Source of the DNA: Streptomyces asiaticus
GTDB lineage: Bacteria; Actinomycetota; Actinomycetes; Streptomycetales; Streptomycetaceae
DNA: 64,000 nt
Reading direction: 5' to 3'
NCBI RefSeq assembly: GCF_018138715.1
Contig: NZ_JAGSHX010000006.1
Span: 2,542,001-2,606,000 of the forward strand
This document shows, piece by piece, positions 54,760 to 64,000 of this stretch (its first letter is position 1; every line of letters starts with the position of its first letter). The translations under genes were made by a program, and so were the position numbers. The notes under the pieces were generated by a model. It saw only the letters and a list, made by a program, of their open reading frames with translations, was not told the origin of the DNA and searched no databases.

Positions 54760-55068
54760 ATGAGTTACGCAGACCTGCGCGAACTCCGCAGCGCGCTCAC
54801 CACCGCGTCGGACATCGCCTTCTCGCTGGACGCCGCACCCTCCGGGCCGGAGACCGAGCTGCTCACCGACGCCCTGCGGCGGGCGCTCGCCGCGGCGGGA
54901 TCGCTGACCGCCGAGCACGGTTCCACGGGCTGCCCGGAGCATCCGCGCGGGGCCGTCGATCCGCTGTACGGGGATCCGGACGACCCGCTGCCGCCCGGCT
55001 ACGGCCGCTGTCTGCTGTGCAACGACCGCAGACGGCGGGCCGGCGCACAGCGGCGCGGCTGGCGCTGA
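54760..55068 (+). CDS. Small hypothetical protein with C-terminal cysteines
   Basis: A 102-residue protein starting MSYADLRELRSALTTASDIA. The N-terminal half is helical. The C-terminal half has TGCPEHP and GRCLLCNDRRRR, possible zinc ligands (Cys/His and CxxC). I do not recognise a family. No strong ribosome site precedes ATG 54760. It ends 79 bp from the convergent EF-hand gene. Confidence 0.65.
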   Translation: MSYADLRELRSALTTASDIAFSLDAAPSGPETELLTDALRRALAAAGSLTAEHGSTGCPEHPRGAVDPLYGDPDDPLPPGYGRCLLCNDRRRRAGAQRRGWR

Positions 55069-55147
55069 ACGCGCCGGCCGCGCCGTCGTCCGTACGGCCC
55101 GTGTCGCCGGTCTTCGGGCTGCTCAGCGGGTCCGCTCGCGGCCTGTT

Positions 55148-55378
55148 TCAGGCGGTCTTCTCTCCGCTCTTGTTCTGGGCCGCCCAGAACTCGTCGAAGG
55201 TGAGCAGACCGTCACCGTTGGAGTCGTGGGCGTTGATGACGGCCTGGGCGACGGGCTCCGTGACATACGGGTCCCCCAGCTGCGCCATCACGCTCTTGTA
55301 CTCGGCCGCGGTGATCTGGCCGTCACCGTTGAGGTCATACCGCTCGAACGCCTTGCGCGCCGCCTCGATGTCCGCCAC
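55148..55378 (-). CDS. Calmodulin-like EF-hand calcium-binding protein (CabB-like)
   Basis: A 76-residue protein with two EF-hands. The first loop is DLNGDGQITAAE and the second DSNGDGLLTFDE, both with the full Asp/Asn-Gly-Glu calcium pattern. The sequence VADIEAARKAFERYDLNGDG is like the small two-EF-hand CabB of Streptomyces. The start is chosen at GTG 55378, which gives the usual size; an in-frame GTG at 55414 would add 12 residues. It probably acts as a cytoplasmic calcium sensor or buffer. The partner is unknown. Confidence 0.9.
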   Translation of the reverse strand: MADIEAARKAFERYDLNGDGQITAAEYKSVMAQLGDPYVTEPVAQAVINAHDSNGDGLLTFDEFWAAQNKSGEKTA

Positions 55379-55484
55379 CTGTTCCGCCCCTTCCGTGCGT
55401 TTCCTGACCCGCACAGATTAGCGGTCGGCAGTGGCCGGTTCGTCTCGGCCGTGTCACGGCGCGCTCGGCGTTCGGTTCGCGGCC

Positions 55485-56132
55485 TCAGGCTCGGCGGTGT
55501 ACCCGGCTCCCTCCGTTGACCAGCCTCATATAGCGGTCCCAGTCCCACAGCGGACCGGGGTCGGTGTGGTCGGTGCCGGGGACCTCCACATGGCCGATGA
55601 TGTGGTCGCGGTTCTTGGGGATGCCGTAGCGGTCGCAGACGGCCGCGGTCAGGGCGGCGGACGAGGCGTACATCTCGTCCGTGAACCACTTGGGGTCGTC
55701 CACCCAGCCCTCGTGCTCGATGCCGATGCTGCGGTTGTTGTAGTCCTTGTTGCCCGCGTGCCAGGCGACGTCCTTCTCCCGGACGAACTGCCCGATGTAG
55801 CCGTCGGCCGAGGCGACCATGTAGTGGGCGGAGACCTGCTTGGCCGGGTCCTGGAAGATCTTCATCGCGTCCGGGAAGGTCTCCTGCGTCACATGGATGA
55901 CGACGAAGTCGATCGGATACGAGGTCGGGCGGCTGGAGACGCGGTAGTTGGAGGTGGAGGCCGGGATCCAGTGGGTGGGGGGGTAGGCGGCCGCGCGGCG
56001 GCGGCGTCTGTCGTCGGCGTGGGCGGTGGTGGCCGTCGCCGCGGTGGCGGCGAGTCCGGTGGCGGCGGTGGCGAGATAGGCGCCCGAGCGGAGCAGGGCG
56101 CGCCGGGTGGGGGTGCGGCCGTGCGCTTCCAT
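55485..56132 (-). CDS. N-acetylmuramoyl-L-alanine amidase, Tat-exported
   Basis: A 215-residue amidase, paralogous to that at 14164. The N-terminus MEAHGRTPTRRALLRSGAYL is a twin-arginine signal (Arg10-Arg11), followed by an Ala/Thr-rich stretch and likely cleavage after AHA. The mature domain has FVVIHVTQETFPDAM, SAHYMVASADGYIGQFVREKDVAWHAGN (in part), RSIGIEHEGWV and VEVPGTDHTDPGPLWDWDRYMRLV (in part), with the zinc-ligand His residues. ATG 56132 has GGGAG upstream. The upstream region contains DasR/GntR-like palindromes. Confidence 0.93.
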   Translation of the reverse strand: MEAHGRTPTRRALLRSGAYLATAATGLAATAATATTAHADDRRRRRAAAYPPTHWIPASTSNYRVSSRPTSYPIDFVVIHVTQETFPDAMKIFQDPAKQVSAHYMVASADGYIGQFVREKDVAWHAGNKDYNNRSIGIEHEGWVDDPKWFTDEMYASSAALTAAVCDRYGIPKNRDHIIGHVEVPGTDHTDPGPLWDWDRYMRLVNGGSRVHRRA

Positions 56133-56257
56133 GGGGGTCTCCCGAATGTCGTAGCGGGGACGGGGTGACGCGTGGGGGTGTGACGCGCGTAGCGCGGTTC
56201 CATGGTGAGTCCTCGACAGGGCCATGCCAAGAACCGCCGCGCAAAGAAAGATTTCGT

Positions 56258-56274
56258 GTCACGGTCTGGACCAC
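56258..56274. promoter_or_regulatory. DasR (dre)-like element upstream of amidase
   Basis: CGGTCTGGACCACT lies 125-140 bp upstream of the amidase start. It matches 12 of 14 positions of the right part of the dre consensus (TGGTCTAGACCACT). DasR controls amino-sugar and chitin genes in Streptomyces, so a wall-hydrolase target would fit. Assignment is by eye. Confidence 0.4.
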
Positions 56275-56370
56275 TGGAGTTTTGAAAGAATCAGGTCGGC
56301 AATAAAGGAGATTTGCCGCTCTACCCGCCATTAACAAGGCAAGTGTTACACCTCACCTTGGATTGGCTTG

Positions 56371-56388
56371 GAGGTGGTCTACCACCTC
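56371..56388. promoter_or_regulatory. Perfect palindrome GAGGTGGT-CT-ACCACCTC
   Basis: Two 8-bp arms around CT. The core TGGTCTACCA resembles GntR-family operators. It stands alone in the spacer between the amidase (minus strand) and the ATPase 3' end, with AT-richer DNA on its left. The owner is unknown. Confidence 0.5.
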
Positions 56389-56577
56389 TGCGATAGTCGG
56401 GGCCGCGACCCCCATTGACCCGAGCGAGGTCGCTTCCCCCGAATGCCACGGCGAACACCCCTTTCGCGCCATGGCCGGGGATGGAAGGGGCCCCGGTGCC
56501 GTCGGCGCGCGACGACATCGGGGCCCCTTTCACGCTCTTTCACGCTCCGCGCGTGGTCCGTACCGGCGTACGCACCA
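56389..56577. other. Remainder of the spacer upstream of the amidase, no gene
   Basis: The whole spacer (56133-56577, 445 bp) includes an unusually A/T-rich stretch for this genome (about 56240-56350, with AAAGAAAGATTTCG and GGCAATAAAGGAG), probably the amidase promoter. Frames in 56389-56577 are shadows; I see no ribosome site or recognisable protein. Confidence 0.4.
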
Positions 56578-57174
56578 TCAGTTTTCGGCCACTCGCATCT
56601 CGAACCAGGTCGTCTTGCCGCACGGCAGCAGATCGACCCCCCACCGCTGGGAGAGCTGGTCGACCAGCATCAGCCCACGCCCGCTGGTGTCGAGCTCCCC
56701 CACCGGCATCAGACACGGCAGCCCCCGGGACGGGTCGCGGACCTCGACCCGGATCCAGCCGCGCCGCCGCAGCATCCGCAGCCCGAAGGTGCGGGCGCCG
56801 GTGTGCCGTACGGCGTTGCCGACGAGCTCGGAGACCAGCAGCACCGCGTGCTCGGCGAGCTGATGACCCAGCCCCCAGTCCCGCGCCACCACGAATTCGG
56901 CCATCCGGCGGGCGGTCCCCGCGGACTCGGGGCGGGAGGGCAGCCGCACCTCCTCGCACGCGGGGTTCCCGAAGAGGTCAAGCGCCCTGAGGGCCAGATC
57001 GTCCTCGACGGACGGCGCCCCCCGCACCGCAGCCGTACCAGTGCGCTGCTGCGGCTGCTCCATTCCCTCCAAGCCCGCCATGCCCCCCATCATGGCCGCC
57101 CAAAAGGCCATCCGGGGCGGAACCATGGGATTCCGACCACCGGAGCCCCAGGCTCCATACATCCGATCCGACAT
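56578..57174 (-). CDS. ATP-binding protein, anti-sigma-factor-type HATPase
   Basis: A GHKL ATPase of about 198 residues. N box is AVLLVSELVGNAVRHTG, the G1 region VEVRDPSRGLP, the G2 box TSGRGLMLVDQLSQRWGV and the final strand GKTTWFEMRVAEN. Before it is a variable N-terminal region with MEQPQQRTGTAAVRGA. The start is uncertain: ATG 57174 (MSDRMYGAWGSGG) is given, but GTG 57228 and ATG 57063 are possible and none has a good ribosome site. Such proteins bind sigma factors or anti-anti-sigma partners; none is adjacent. Confidence 0.82.
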   Translation of the reverse strand: MSDRMYGAWGSGGRNPMVPPRMAFWAAMMGGMAGLEGMEQPQQRTGTAAVRGAPSVEDDLALRALDLFGNPACEEVRLPSRPESAGTARRMAEFVVARDWGLGHQLAEHAVLLVSELVGNAVRHTGARTFGLRMLRRRGWIRVEVRDPSRGLPCLMPVGELDTSGRGLMLVDQLSQRWGVDLLPCGKTTWFEMRVAEN

Positions 57175-57328
57175 ATGCCAAGGGCAGTTGGGGAACCGCA
57201 ACGCCCCCCATCTGACCAGCGATGTCACCGCGCGTACGCGTGATCACCCAGCGTACCGGACCGGGTCAATCAAGGGCCGACCGTTGGCGAAGAAAATTCG
57301 CTCGCACGGGGCATACGCGGCTCCACGA

Positions 57329-57363
57329 CCTCGGCCGGGGTGGCTTCACAAACCCGGCCGAGG
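57329..57363 (-). terminator. Hairpin downstream of enoyl-CoA hydratase gene
   Basis: CCTCGGCCGGG (57329-57339) pairs perfectly with CCCGGCCGAGG (57353-57363), 20 bp beyond the stop at 57384. An 11-bp GC stem without T tract, well placed as the terminator. Confidence 0.7.
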
Positions 57364-57383
57364 CGATCGGAACCGGTCGGGTG

Positions 57384-58151
57384 TCAGCGGAACGTGGCCT
57401 TGCCCGGCCCGTCCTCGACAAAGCTGCGCATCCCGATCTCCCGGTCCTCGGTGGCGAACAGCCCGGCGAACCAGTTCCGTTCGATGGCGAGACCGCTGTC
57501 GAGGTCCGTCTCCAGCCCCCGGTCCACCGACTCCTTGGCCGCGCGCAGCGCGATCGCCGGGCCCTTGGCCAGCTTCGCCGCCCAGGCGTGGGCCTGCTCA
57601 TAGACCTCCTCGGCCGGTACCACCCGGTCCACCAGGCCGATGGCGAGCGCCTCGTCGGCCTTGACCTGACGGCCCGTGAAGATGAGGTCCTTGGCCTTGG
57701 CCGGGCCGACCAGCCGGGCCAGCCGCTGGGTGCCGCCCGCGCCCGGGATCAGTCCGAGCAGGATCTCGGGCTGGCCGAGCTTGGCGTTCTCCGCGGCGAT
57801 CCGGAAGTCGGCGCACAGCGCCAGCTCGCAGCCGCCACCGAGGGCGTAGCCGGTGACGGCGGCGACCACGGGCTTGGGGATCCGGGCCACGGCGGTGAAG
57901 GACTCCTGGAGGTCACCGGAGCGGGCCACCATCGCGGCGTAATCCATCTCCCGCATCTCCTTGATGTCCGCGCCGGCCGCGAACACCTTCTCACCACCCC
58001 AGATGACCACCGCGCGCACATCGTCGCGGCGGGTCACCTCGGCCGCGAGCTCCCGCAGCCGGTCCTGGGTGGCGATGTCGAGCGCGTTCATCGGGGGGCG
58101 GTCAAGGCGGAAGGTGGCAACGCCGTCGGCAACCTCGAGGTTCACAGTCAT
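57384..58151 (-). CDS. Enoyl-CoA hydratase/isomerase family protein
   Basis: A 255-residue crotonase-fold enzyme. The oxyanion-hole segments are FAAGADIKEM and GYALGGGCELALCADFRIA. The catalytic Glu region is LGQPEILLGLIPGAGGTQRLARLVG (in part), with both Glu positions filled as in true hydratases. It hydrates trans-2-enoyl-CoA in fatty-acid beta-oxidation or similar degradation. Length is standard. It starts at ATG 58151 and is probably monocistronic. Confidence 0.93.
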   Translation of the reverse strand: MTVNLEVADGVATFRLDRPPMNALDIATQDRLRELAAEVTRRDDVRAVVIWGGEKVFAAGADIKEMREMDYAAMVARSGDLQESFTAVARIPKPVVAAVTGYALGGGCELALCADFRIAAENAKLGQPEILLGLIPGAGGTQRLARLVGPAKAKDLIFTGRQVKADEALAIGLVDRVVPAEEVYEQAHAWAAKLAKGPAIALRAAKESVDRGLETDLDSGLAIERNWFAGLFATEDREIGMRSFVEDGPGKATFR

Positions 58152-58255
58152 GAGCGCAGGTTAGCGCCCGCTAACACGGGAGCGGAGGGGCGGGGGCGGG
58201 TGCCGGGGAAGGGTGCCGGGGCGCCCCCGACCGGGCGCCCGGACACCTGCCGAGG

Positions 58256-59473
58256 TCACGCCTTCCACTTCTCCCAGGACATGTTCCAGCCATTGAGCCC
58301 GTTGTCCGGCTGGACGGTCTCGTCATGGGAGTTCTTCACGATGACCACATCGCCGAGGATCGACTTCCGGAAGAACCAGGCCGCCGGGGTGGAGGGATCC
58401 CCTCCGCCGCGCTGGTCGAACAGGCCCACACAGCCGTGGCTGACATTGGACGAACCGAACGTGGGCCGCCCCGCCCAGTAGTTGCCGTGGATGAAGGTGC
58501 CCGAGGTCGACAGCCGCATGGCGTGCGGCACGTCCTTGATGTCGTACTCCCCGTCGAAGCCGACCGTGGCGCCGTCCATCCGGGTCACCGGATGCTTCTC
58601 GCTGATCACCATCTTGCCGTTGTAGGTCTCATGGCCGGGCGCGCCCGAGGTGATGGGGATGGTCTTGATGGTCTTGCCGTCCCGCTTGACCGTCATCTTC
58701 TTGGACTTGGCGTCGACGACGGAGATCTGGCTGCGGCCGATGGTGAACGTCACGGACTTCCGCTGCTCGCCGTACACCCCCGGCCTGCCCTCGATCCCGT
58801 CGAGGTCCATGCGGAGCGTCACCTTGGTGCCGGGCTTCCAGTACTCCTCGGGGCGGAAGTCCAGCCGGTCGTTGCCGAACCAGTGGCCCTCGATCGGCAC
58901 CGACGGCGAGGCGCTGACCTTTATCCCCTTCTCCACGTCCGCCGGGTGGGTGATACCGCGGGTGAAGTGGAGCGAGACCGGCATGCCGACGCCGACCGTC
59001 GTGCCGTCCTCCGGGGTGTAGATGCCCACGAAGGTGTTCTTGGGGCGGAGGGTGGTGAAGGTGGCGTGCCTGGCCGTGGTCAGACCGTGGGCGTCCTTGG
59101 CGACCGCGTCCACGGTGTAGGTGGTGTCCGAGCGGAGATGGGCGTCGGGCCGCCAGCTCTTCCCGCCCTGGGCGATCTTCCCCTCGACCGGGGTGCCCTT
59201 CGCGTCCTTGACCTTGACCGAGGACAGGGTGCCCTTCGCCGAGGTGACCTTCAGCGCGCCGCTGGTGTCCACCCCCTTGGCGCCGTCCTTGGGCGCGATG
59301 GTCACCACGGCGCGGGAGGTCCTGGGCCGGTCGCCCTTGCCGTCCTTGCCCTTCTCACCGCCGTCGGAGCCGCCGCCGCACGCGGCCACCGCCATCAGCA
59401 ACACCCCGAGCAGCAGCGCGAGAAGCCCCTTGCGGCCGCCCCGCACCGCCCCCGGTATCCGCCGCACCGTCAC
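58256..59473 (-). CDS. L,D-transpeptidase lipoprotein with Ig-like domains
   Basis: A 405-residue wall cross-linking enzyme forming 3-3 peptidoglycan bonds. GTG 59473 is chosen (GGAGGGGAGAG upstream). The lipid-anchoring Cys32 is in the lipobox AVAAC. Two Ig-like domains follow (SRAVVTIAPKDGAKGVD.. and VGIYTPEDGTTVGVGMPVSLHF..). The YkuD domain has TSGAPGHETYNGKMVI, HGNYWAGRPTFGSSNVSHGC with His329, His346 and the nucleophile Cys348, and a C-terminal Trp-rich tail (NGWNMSWEKWKA). This is the LdtMt2-like architecture of actinobacteria. Confidence 0.94.
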   Translation of the reverse strand: MTVRRIPGAVRGGRKGLLALLLGVLLMAVAACGGGSDGGEKGKDGKGDRPRTSRAVVTIAPKDGAKGVDTSGALKVTSAKGTLSSVKVKDAKGTPVEGKIAQGGKSWRPDAHLRSDTTYTVDAVAKDAHGLTTARHATFTTLRPKNTFVGIYTPEDGTTVGVGMPVSLHFTRGITHPADVEKGIKVSASPSVPIEGHWFGNDRLDFRPEEYWKPGTKVTLRMDLDGIEGRPGVYGEQRKSVTFTIGRSQISVVDAKSKKMTVKRDGKTIKTIPITSGAPGHETYNGKMVISEKHPVTRMDGATVGFDGEYDIKDVPHAMRLSTSGTFIHGNYWAGRPTFGSSNVSHGCVGLFDQRGGGDPSTPAAWFFRKSILGDVVIVKNSHDETVQPDNGLNGWNMSWEKWKA

Positions 59474-59799
59474 AACAGCTCTCCCCTCCCCCAGGGCCGC
59501 GCCCCCGCGGCAACCCCGACACGCACAAGGCGCTCCTGGCGATAGGTAATCACACGCCGCCGACAGTGGGCTCCCCCCGATGGTCACGTTTCAGTCGCAG
59601 GCCAGAGGGGTCCCAGGATGATCGTCCGGTGGCGGTAGGGGAAAACGTGCGAGTCGGCGGGATTACGGGCAGAACAGGTGGGAGGGCGCAGGGCGGGCCG
59701 TGCGGGACGGGACACCGCGGGCCCACCGCCCGCCATGAGGTGCTGCCCGCCTCCCTCCCACGGGGCGGAGGCGGTTGGCCGCGAGCCGCGGAGGCCGAT
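59474..59799. other. Divergent spacer between L,D-transpeptidase and glgX, no gene
   Basis: About 325 bp of GC-rich DNA between two divergent starts. The glgX frame stays open leftwards to 59566, but no start codon there has a ribosome site. Promoters for both genes should lie here; I saw none that I would assign. Confidence 0.4.
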
Positions 59800-62148
<2,349 letters not shown>

Positions 62149-62182
62149 GCACTGTCAGTGGCGGACCGTAGTCTCCCCACTG

Positions 62183-64000
62183 ATGGCTGTGACGAGTGAA
62201 CCCCGCGCCCAGGAAGGCGGTGCCGCCCCGCGGCACCGCTCCGCCACGCGTTCGCTTCTGCGGCTGTGGCCATACGTGCGCCCGGTGCGGGCGCGGCTGT
62301 TCGGCGCGGCCGGGGTGGCGGTCGTCGCCTCCTGTATGGGGCTGGTCATCCCGCTGGTCCTCAAGTGGATGGTGGACGGGCCGGTGGCCCACCGGGACCC
62401 GGGCGGGGTCTGGCTGGGCGGTGCGCTGCTGCTCGCGCTCGGTACGGCCGAGGCCGCGCTCTTCGGGCTGCGGCGCTGGCTGGTGGGGCGGCCGCTGGCG
62501 TCCGTCGAGGCCGCGATGCGCGCCGATCTCTACCGCCATCTCCAGCGGCTGCCGGTCTCCTTCCACGACCGCTGGGCCTCCGGCCAGCTGCTGTCGCGGG
62601 CCACGACCGATCTGATGCTGCTGCGGATGTTCCTGGCCTTCCCGCTCACCTTCCTGGTGGTCAACGGGGTCACCATCCTGGCCGGGTTCGCCATTCTGCT
62701 GTCCCAGGAGTGGACGCTGGGCCTGGTCCTGATGGCCCCGGCGGTGCCGCTGATGATCCTCTGCTCGCTCTTCGAGACGCGGTACGCGACGGTGGCCCGT
62801 ACCGTCCAGGACCAGACCGGCGATCTGACGACGGTCGTGGAGGAGGGCGTGCTGGGCGTCCGGATCGTCAAGGGCTTCGGCCGCCACCGCAGCCAGGCCC
62901 GCGCCTTCCGCGCCCTGTCCGAGCGGGTCCGCTCCACCGAGCTGCGCAAGGCGCGGCTGCTGGCCGCGATCTGGGCGCTGATCATGACCCTGCCGGAGCT
63001 GGCGATCGGCGCGGCGCTGGTGCTGGGCACGGTGCGGGTGGCCGACGGGGATCTGTCGGCGGGCACGCTGGTCGCCTTCCTCTCCACCGCCCTGACGCTG
63101 CGCTGGCCGGTGGAGTCCCTGGGCTTCCTCCTCGCCATGAGCCAGGACGCGGCCACGGCCACCGACCGCTATTTCGACGTCATGGACGCGGAACCGGCCG
63201 CGGCCGCCGACGACCGGCTTCGGGCCGCGCCTTCGCGGGAGCGCGACCAGGAACTGCCTGCGCGGGAGCGCGGCCAAGAGGGCGACGGCGGGCTGCGGTT
63301 CGAGGGGGTGGAGTTCGCCTACGCGGACGCGCCACCGGAGGAGCCACCCGTGCTGCGCGGGGTCGATCTCCACATCCGGCCCGGCGAGACCATGGCGCTG
63401 GTCGGGGCGACCGGTTCCGGGAAGACCACCCTTACCGCCCTCGTCCCCCGGCTCCACGAGGTCACGCGCGGCCGGATCACCCTCGACGGCCGGGACATCA
63501 CCGCCCTCTCCCGGGATGAGCTGCGCGCCCTGGTGGCCGTCGCGTTCGAGGAGCCCACGCTGTTCTCCGCCACCGCCGGGGAGAACGTCCTCATGGGCGC
63601 CGCCGACGCGGGGACGGAGGAGCTGCTGCGGGCCCTGAAGGTGGCGCAGGCCGACTTCGTGCACGCCCTCCCGGAGGGCATCGACACCGAGGTCGGCGAG
63701 CAGGGGCTGAGCCTGTCCGGCGGTCAGCGGCAGCGGCTCGCGCTGGCGCGGGCCGTCGTGGGCCGCCCCCGGTTCCTGGTGCTCGACGATCCGCTGTCCG
63801 CCCTCGACGTACACACCGAAGCGCTGGTGGAGGCGGCGCTGCGGCGGGTGCTGGCGTCCACGACCGCGCTGGTCGTCGCCCACCGGCCGTCCACCGTGCT
63901 GCTCGCCGACCGGGTCGCTCTGCTGTCGGAGGGCCGGATCGCCGCCGTCGGCACCCATCAGCGGCTGCTGCGGGAGAGCGCGGAGTACCGCTCGCTGATG
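62183..64000 (+). CDS. ABC transporter, fused permease and ATPase (3' end cut by window edge)
   Basis: 606 residues are visible of an exporter-type half transporter. The six-helix membrane domain covers about residues 25-320, with VSFHDRWASGQLLSRATTD typical of MsbA-like exporters. The ATPase has Walker A LVGATGSGKTT, signature LSLSGGQRQRLALARA, Walker B FLVLDDPLSALD and switch VVAHRPS. Between the domains is a Glu/Arg-rich linker with repeats of the form RERxQE. TAGTCT at 62169-62174 lies just before the ATG at 62183, so the mRNA may be leaderless. A partner half-transporter could follow beyond the window. Confidence 0.93.
   Translation, partial: MAVTSEPRAQEGGAAPRHRSATRSLLRLWPYVRPVRARLFGAAGVAVVASCMGLVIPLVLKWMVDGPVAHRDPGGVWLGGALLLALGTAEAALFGLRRWLVGRPLASVEAAMRADLYRHLQRLPVSFHDRWASGQLLSRATTDLMLLRMFLAFPLTFLVVNGVTILAGFAILLSQEWTLGLVLMAPAVPLMILCSLFETRYATVARTVQDQTGDLTTVVEEGVLGVRIVKGFGRHRSQARAFRALSERVRSTELRKARLLAAIWALIMTLPELAIGAALVLGTVRVADGDLSAGTLVAFLSTALTLRWPVESLGFLLAMSQDAATATDRYFDVMDAEPAAAADDRLRAAPSRERDQELPARERGQEGDGGLRFEGVEFAYADAPPEEPPVLRGVDLHIRPGETMALVGATGSGKTTLTALVPRLHEVTRGRITLDGRDITALSRDELRALVAVAFEEPTLFSATAGENVLMGAADAGTEELLRALKVAQADFVHALPEGIDTEVGEQGLSLSGGQRQRLALARAVVGRPRFLVLDDPLSALDVHTEALVEAALRRVLASTTALVVAHRPSTVLLADRVALLSEGRIAAVGTHQRLLRESAEYRSLM

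Overview
The window is chromosomal DNA of a Streptomyces species. GC content is very high, nearly all third codon positions are G or C, and the gene families are typical of the genus (WhiJ-type HTH/DUF397/ATPase sets, mycothiol metabolism, leaderless promoters, a tandem glycine riboswitch). From memory, the order cysteine desulfurase, mnmA, LLM oxidoreductase, B12-independent methionine synthase, and further right opp transporter, SseB pair, gcvT-gcvH-glyA-sdaA, EF-hand protein, amidase, echA and glgX matches the conserved core around SCO5456-SCO5493 of S. coelicolor.

Layout. 1-2.3 kb: methionine synthase (cut by the window edge), an SDR and a 16-bp tandem repeat. 1.8-3.7 kb: a regulatory triad (HATPase, HTH/DUF5753, DUF397). 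3.7-6.1 kb: a compact three-gene RiPP operon (tgmA precursor, tgmB ATP-grasp ligase, tgmC PIMT-like methyltransferase), predicted to make an aspartimide-bearing graspetide. 6.1-9.9 kb: LOG-family protein, a low-complexity repeat array bounded by a perfect 22-bp inverted repeat, and a glycosyltransferase divergent from a MerR regulator. 9.9-17.7 kb: a fused glycine-to-betaine methyltransferase, mnmA, LLM oxidoreductase, amidase, lipoprotein and cysteine desulfurase. 17.8-21.2 kb: hydrolase with a leaderless promoter, a second repeat array, ArsR/SRPBCC pair and a TRIC-like channel. 21.2-27.5 kb: a five-gene oligopeptide ABC transporter. 27.9-35.5 kb: serine/glycine metabolism, with two SseB paralogues, a P-loop protein, and a glycine riboswitch driving gcvT, gcvH, glyA and sdaA.

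35.5-39.9 kb holds stress-type genes (hemerythrin, DsbA, DEAD-box helicase, DUF2267) between the intact sdaA and a decayed second copy of its 3' end. 40-43.6 kb: a CMD-sigJ (ECF41) operon behind an unusual leader hairpin, mca, TetR and a Uma2 protein. 43.9-49.5 kb: a very large polymorphic toxin with an N-terminal PrsW-like membrane protease, RHS repeats and a lower-GC C-terminal cassette, followed by a probable immunity gene. 49.6-51.4 kb: a second HTH/DUF397 set divergent from three tiny overlapping genes. 51.6-57.2 kb: membrane proteins, GH25 muramidase, EF-hand protein, Tat-exported amidase and an ATPase. 57.4 kb to the end: enoyl-CoA hydratase, L,D-transpeptidase, GlgX and a truncated ABC exporter.

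The genes most likely to repay study are the tgmABC operon and the PrsW-RHS toxin with its unassigned cassette. The glycine theme recurs: riboswitch-controlled cleavage, SHMT, serine dehydratase and glycine methylation to betaine all sit within 26 kb. Work was by eye; no homology search was run.
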